From contig JAKDNC010000140.1 in the NCBI GenBank assembly GCA_030452025.1, forward strand, positions 1-8,094: a stretch of DNA of 8,094 bases. Reading direction: 5' to 3'. Within the stretch, counting starts at the first letter, position 1. Every line of letters begins with the position of its first letter. A model generated the notes under the pieces. The model did not search any database, had not been told where the DNA came from, and saw only the letters and a program-made list of their open reading frames with translations. The stretch comes from Nocardioides sp. (GTDB taxonomy: Bacteria; Actinomycetota; Actinomycetes; Propionibacteriales; Nocardioidaceae). Position numbers and translations under genes: made by a program. This document shows positions 5,080-8,094 of the stretch, piece by piece.

Positions 5080-5993
5080 GCGAGGTGGGCATCCTGGCCG
5101 CCTTCGCGGCCGGGGTCCTCTCCCTGCTCTCCCCCTGCAGCGCGCTGCTGCTGCCCTCATTCTTCGCCTACGCGTTCGCGAACACCCGCGCGCTGCACGC
5201 CCGCACGCTCGTGTTCTACGTCGGCCTCCTGCTGACGCTCGTGCCGCTCGGCACAGGCGCCGGTGCCGCGTCCTCACTCTTCTACGGACACCGATCGCTG
5301 CTGATCTCGCTGGCCGGCTGGACGATCATCGCCCTCGGCACGCTGCAGCTCCTCGGCAAGGGATTCTCCTTGCCCTTCAGCGCCCGCCTCCAGAACTGGT
5401 CGAACCAGCGCGGCGGTTCGGGCTGGCTCTCCACCCTGCTGCTCGGTGCCGTCTACGGCTTGGCCGGATTCTGCTCCGGGCCGGTGCTCGGCGCCATCCT
5501 CACCGTTGCAGCCACCCAGGGCTCCCCCTGGGCCGGCGGTGCGCTCCTGGCCGTCTACGCACTGGGGATGGCGGCACCGCTCCTGGTCCTCGCCGCGCTG
5601 TGGGACCGCTTCGACCTCGGTCGCCGTGGTTGGCTCCGCGGACGCACATTGTCGTGGGGAAAGCTGCGGGTGCACACCACCTCACTGGTCTCCGGTCTCC
5701 TGTTCATCACCATCGGTGTGCTGTTCCTCCGCTTCGACGGCACCGCCGGGATCACCGGGCTCTTCGGCATGGGCGACACCGTGGACTTCGAGTTCTCCGC
5801 CCAACAGGCAGTCACGGAATGGGCGGCGGCGCTACCCACCTGGCTGGTCCCCGCGGTGATCCTGCTGCTCGCCGTGGCGGTCGCGGCCCGCAGGATGCTT
5901 GGTCATCCCCGCGAGGACGCGAAGCACACCGGGGACACAACCGACGTGGAGGACCGATCGACCTCGCTGGTCAACCAGTCCGACGGCGAATGA
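5076..5993 (+). CDS. CcdA/DsbD-family transmembrane thiol electron transporter
   Basis: 305 aa integral membrane protein. The two family cysteines are present in their usual settings: C21 in LLSPC21SALLLPS at the start of helix 1 and C133 in GLAGFC133SGPVLGA in helix 4. Six hydrophobic segments fall at about 5-30, 46-68, 74-94, 120-144, 150-175 and 198-218, and an extra one near 250-272 precedes a charged tail (273-305). CcdA proteins move reducing equivalents from cytoplasmic thioredoxin to thioredoxin-fold partners outside, for cytochrome c maturation or other extracytoplasmic thiol tasks. No cytochrome c maturation gene (resB, resC) is nearby, so the local partner is probably the DsbA-like protein encoded just upstream. 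It starts with GTG 5076, overlapping that gene's TGA. The extra C-terminal helix makes it longer than minimal CcdA proteins of about 230-250 residues. Confidence 0.9.
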   Translation: MSEVGILAAFAAGVLSLLSPCSALLLPSFFAYAFANTRALHARTLVFYVGLLLTLVPLGTGAGAASSLFYGHRSLLISLAGWTIIALGTLQLLGKGFSLPFSARLQNWSNQRGGSGWLSTLLLGAVYGLAGFCSGPVLGAILTVAATQGSPWAGGALLAVYALGMAAPLLVLAALWDRFDLGRRGWLRGRTLSWGKLRVHTTSLVSGLLFITIGVLFLRFDGTAGITGLFGMGDTVDFEFSAQQAVTEWAAALPTWLVPAVILLLAVAVAARRMLGHPREDAKHTGDTTDVEDRSTSLVNQSDGE

Positions 5994-5995
5994 TC

Positions 5996-6019
5996 CCGGC
6001 GGAACGTGTGCTCCTCCGG
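5996..6019 (+). terminator. Weak hairpin after the CcdA-type gene
   Basis: CCGGCGGA (5996-6003) pairs with TCCTCCGG (6012-6019) apart from one mismatch, around an 8-base loop, three bases after the stop. No T-run follows. It could weaken read-through from the redox operon into the next gene. Confidence 0.25.
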
Positions 6020-6036
6020 CCACCGAGCTGCTCGGC

Positions 6037-6042
6037 TACCGT
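6037..6042 (+). promoter_or_regulatory. Putative -10 box of the PYROXD2-like gene
   Basis: TACCGT (TANNNT) ends 6 bases before the ATG at 6049, and no Shine-Dalgarno lies between, which suggests a leaderless transcript separate from the upstream operon. No clear -35 is found. Confidence 0.4.
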
Positions 6043-6048
6043 CACACC

Positions 6049-7620
6049 ATGGAGTCAGCCAGCGGAGCCAGCAGATCGTCCTACGACGTGGTCGTCGTCG
6101 GGGGTGGGCACAACGGGCTGGTCGCGGCGGCGTACCTCGCCCGTGCCGGTCTCTCGACGCTGGTCCTCGAGCGGCTGCCCGCAACTGGTGGCGCGGCCGT
6201 CTCGAAGCTGGCCTTCTCCGGCCACGACGCGCGGCTGTCGCGCTACTCCTACCTCGTCTCGTTGATGCCGCAACAGCTCGTCGAGGACCTCGGGCTCTCA
6301 CTCGACCTGCGCTCACGCATCACCGCTTCCTTCACGCCGTACCTCCGCGACGGACAGCCCGGCGGACTGCTCGCCGAGCGCCCCGAGGGCGACGCGACCC
6401 GGGCCTCGTTCCGACAGCTCACCGGGTCGGACGAGGAGTACGACGCGTGGCTGCGGCTCTACGGCGACGTCGACAAGCTGGCCGCTGTCATCTCGCCGAC
6501 GCTGCTCTCCCCCTTGCCGAAGGAGTCCGACCTGGCCAGCCAGGTGGATGCCGACCTGTGGCGGGAGTTCGTCAAGGAGCCGCTCGGCGCCTTGGTGGAG
6601 CGTCGCTTCCGTGACGACACCGTCCGCGGCGTGGTGGCCACCGACGCACTGATCGGCACCTTCGCCGACCTCCACGACACCTCGCTCGTGCAGAACCGCT
6701 GCTTCCTCTATCACCTGATCGGCAACGGCACCGGCGAGTGGCGGGTGCCGGTCGGCGGGATGGGCGCGGTCACCGATGCACTGCTCCGCGCCGCAACGCA
6801 GGCAGGGGCCGAGGTGCGCACCGGTGCCGGGGTCAGTGGGATCGCCATGGCCCGGGACGGTGGCGAGGTCACCTGGCACGACGGATCGACCACACACTCG
6901 GCGGTCGGACAACACGTCCTGGCCAACGTCGCGCCCTGGGTGCTCCGGATCCTGCTCGGCGAGGAGCCCGACACCGAGACCAAACCTTCCGGCTCGCAGC
7001 TCAAGATCAACTTCCTGCTCGACCGCCTGCCCGCACTCAAGTCCGGGATCGACCCGGAGGTCGCCTTCGCCGGGACCCTGCACCTCTCGGAGGACTACAC
7101 CCAACTGCAGACGGCGTACGCCGAAGCAGCCGCCGGCCGGGTGCCGAGCGAGATGCCCGGCGAGGTCTACTGCCACTCCCTGACCGACCGCTCGATCCTC
7201 GGGTCCTTCGAGGGCCACACGCTCACCTACTTCGGGCTGCACACCCCGGCCGAGCTCTTCGACGACCCGGCCAGCAAGTCTCTGGCAGTCGACCGGGCAC
7301 TCGACTCGATCAACCAGCATCTCCTCGAGCCACTGCAGGCCTGCCTCGCGCGCGACGCCGACGGCAATCCCTGCATCGAGGCGAAGACACCACAGGACAT
7401 CGAGGCCGACCTCGCGATGCCCGGCGGCCACATCTTCCACGGCGACCTGGAGTGGCCGTGGGCGTCGAATCGCGCCCGGTTGGAGACCCCAGCCCAGCAA
7501 TGGGGCGTGGCGACCGGGATCGATCGCCTCCTCCTGTGCGGCTCGGGTGCGCGCCGCGGCGGCGCGGTCTCCGGGCTCGGCGGCCACAACGCGGCCCAAG
7601 CCGTGCTCGCCTCGCTCTGA
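6049..7620 (+). CDS. PYROXD2/CrtI-like FAD-dependent oxidoreductase (NAD(P)/FAD-dependent)
   Basis: 523 aa, the usual length for the phytoene-desaturase-like amine-oxidase superfamily. The N-terminal dinucleotide fold is DVVVVGGGHNGLVAAAYL (13-30), with the ribose-binding acid at E41 in LVLER. The GGGHNGL form resembles PYROXD2-like proteins more than carotenoid CrtI. A second conserved stretch is EWRVPVGGMGAVTDAL, followed near 457-466 by MPGGHIFHGD and at the end by the FAD-closing motif GSGARRGGAVSGLGGHNAA. The substrate is unknown, and no carotenoid gene is nearby. ATG 6049 places the Rossmann fold at residue 13; the frame is open further upstream into the CcdA-type gene, but those codons resemble nothing. 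The gap to that gene is 55 bases with its own -10-like box, so co-transcription with the redox operon is uncertain. Its stop lies 7 bases from the end of the convergent DUF6314-type gene. Confidence 0.88.
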   Translation: MESASGASRSSYDVVVVGGGHNGLVAAAYLARAGLSTLVLERLPATGGAAVSKLAFSGHDARLSRYSYLVSLMPQQLVEDLGLSLDLRSRITASFTPYLRDGQPGGLLAERPEGDATRASFRQLTGSDEEYDAWLRLYGDVDKLAAVISPTLLSPLPKESDLASQVDADLWREFVKEPLGALVERRFRDDTVRGVVATDALIGTFADLHDTSLVQNRCFLYHLIGNGTGEWRVPVGGMGAVTDALLRAATQAGAEVRTGAGVSGIAMARDGGEVTWHDGSTTHSAVGQHVLANVAPWVLRILLGEEPDTETKPSGSQLKINFLLDRLPALKSGIDPEVAFAGTLHLSEDYTQLQTAYAEAAAGRVPSEMPGEVYCHSLTDRSILGSFEGHTLTYFGLHTPAELFDDPASKSLAVDRALDSINQHLLEPLQACLARDADGNPCIEAKTPQDIEADLAMPGGHIFHGDLEWPWASNRARLETPAQQWGVATGIDRLLLCGSGARRGGAVSGLGGHNAAQAVLASL

Positions 7621-7627
7621 ACCCGTT

Positions 7628-8074
7628 TCAGGGGCGGGTGTACGACGTCCGCATCGTGTAGTCCTTCTCGGGACCCCGGGCCACCCACTCGAGGGTCCAC
7701 CGGCTCTCGTCGACGCCGGGGGTGACCACGCCGCGATAGGTGTCGGATCCGCAGGGATGCTCGACGGTCCGGTCAGTGGTCCAGGTGTGGAAGTCGCGAC
7801 CGTCCTCGAAGGTCACGAACCATCCGCCGTCACGGGGCTCGATCCAGAGTGTGCGCTGGACCGGCACCGGGCCGGTGGGTCGCTCCCAGACCCCGCGCTC
7901 CTCCCACTTCACCCGGGCGTCGTCACCGGTGGTGAATCTCGCGTTCCCCGTGATGTTGGTGGTTTCGACGGCCAGCCGGTCGTCGATACGTCGGGTGAAT
8001 TCCCAGGCCCCTGCCAGGTCGGTCGGCTCGAGTGCCACCTCAATATTGCACCACACGTGGCAGCTGGACCCCAC
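7628..8074 (-). CDS. DUF6314-type protein, unknown function (N-terminus uncertain)
   Basis: 148 aa from GTG 8074. The sequence follows the pattern I associate with DUF6314: LAGAWEFTRRIDDRL near the start, an alternating beta-rich middle (TGNARFTT, KWEERGVW, RTLWIEP, WFVTFEDGRDFHTW), then VEHPCGSDTYRGVV and the ending WTLEWVARGPEKDYTMRTSYTR. It is soluble, without signal peptide or membrane segment, and looks like a small beta-barrel. I know no established function. GTG 8074 is supported by GGAGGG nine bases upstream. GTG 8038 (VALEPTDLAG) would remove twelve unusual residues that include C5 and C9 and would fit the family start better. The frame has no stop before the window edge, so a start outside the window cannot be excluded. 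It is convergent with the oxidoreductase gene, with no room for a separate terminator. Confidence 0.7.
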   Translation of the reverse strand: MGSSCHVWCNIEVALEPTDLAGAWEFTRRIDDRLAVETTNITGNARFTTGDDARVKWEERGVWERPTGPVPVQRTLWIEPRDGGWFVTFEDGRDFHTWTTDRTVEHPCGSDTYRGVVTPGVDESRWTLEWVARGPEKDYTMRTSYTRP

Positions 8075-8094
8075 GGGCAGTGACCCTCCATCGG

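Noticed and set aside
6313..7599. 428-codon minus-strand frame opposite the PYROXD2-like gene
   Set aside because: Mirror-frame shadow of a clear flavoenzyme; composition is biased and no domain is seen.
6049..7620. Phytoene desaturase of a carotenoid cluster
   Set aside because: The signature is PYROXD2-like, and no crtB, crtE or other carotenoid gene is adjacent.

Overview
The window is visibly very GC-rich, with strong G/C bias at third codon positions, GTG starts, TANNNT-type -10 boxes and a gene-dense layout. It reads as chromosome of an actinomycete. The product sequences (Orn, the adenosine-deaminase-like protein, a DUF6314-type protein) look most like Nocardioides or a relative, but that placement is from memory of family sequences and was not searched. 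I see no insertion sequence, CRISPR array, phage gene or sign of recent transfer.

Layout from left to right. (1) 1-930, minus strand: the N-terminal 310 residues of an adenosine-deaminase-family amidohydrolase, cut by the window edge. (2) 1040-2233, minus strand: a two-gene unit, a MauE/DoxX-like membrane protein followed by a membrane-anchored DsbA-like thioredoxin-fold protein. (3) 2307-2942, plus strand: oligoribonuclease (orn), divergent from the MauE-like gene. (4) 2991-3067: tRNA-His(GTG) with encoded G-1 and CCA, followed by a perfect 24-bp inverted repeat that starts inside the tRNA 3' end. (5) 3226-5993, plus strand: four genes with overlapping ends, encoding an ArsR-rhodanese fusion regulator, a small CxxC membrane protein of unknown function, a second anchored DsbA-like protein and a CcdA/DsbD-type thiol electron transporter. 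(6) 6049-7620, plus strand: a PYROXD2/CrtI-like FAD-dependent oxidoreductase. (7) 7628-8074, minus strand: a DUF6314-type protein, convergent with gene 6, whose N-terminus is uncertain at the window edge.

The most interesting part is 3195-5993. A near-perfect 28-bp inverted repeat lies over the likely transcription start and the ribosome binding site of the ArsR-rhodanese gene. That gene opens an operon whose other three products all carry redox-type cysteine pairs in or outside the membrane. The regulator's only two cysteines are in its rhodanese loop, which suggests that a sulfur species is sensed there. By inference this is a sulfur- or thiol-stress-responsive extracytoplasmic redox relay: CcdA would carry electrons across the membrane to the DsbA-like protein, with the CPVCN membrane protein as an unassigned partner. 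A second DsbA-like protein, paired with a MauE-like membrane protein, sits only about 1.5 kb away, so two thiol-redox modules flank the orn/tRNA-His locus.

Four starts in the window (930, 2233, 2307, 6049) lack a usable Shine-Dalgarno and have a -10-like hexamer ending 6-7 bases before the start codon, the pattern of leaderless mRNAs.
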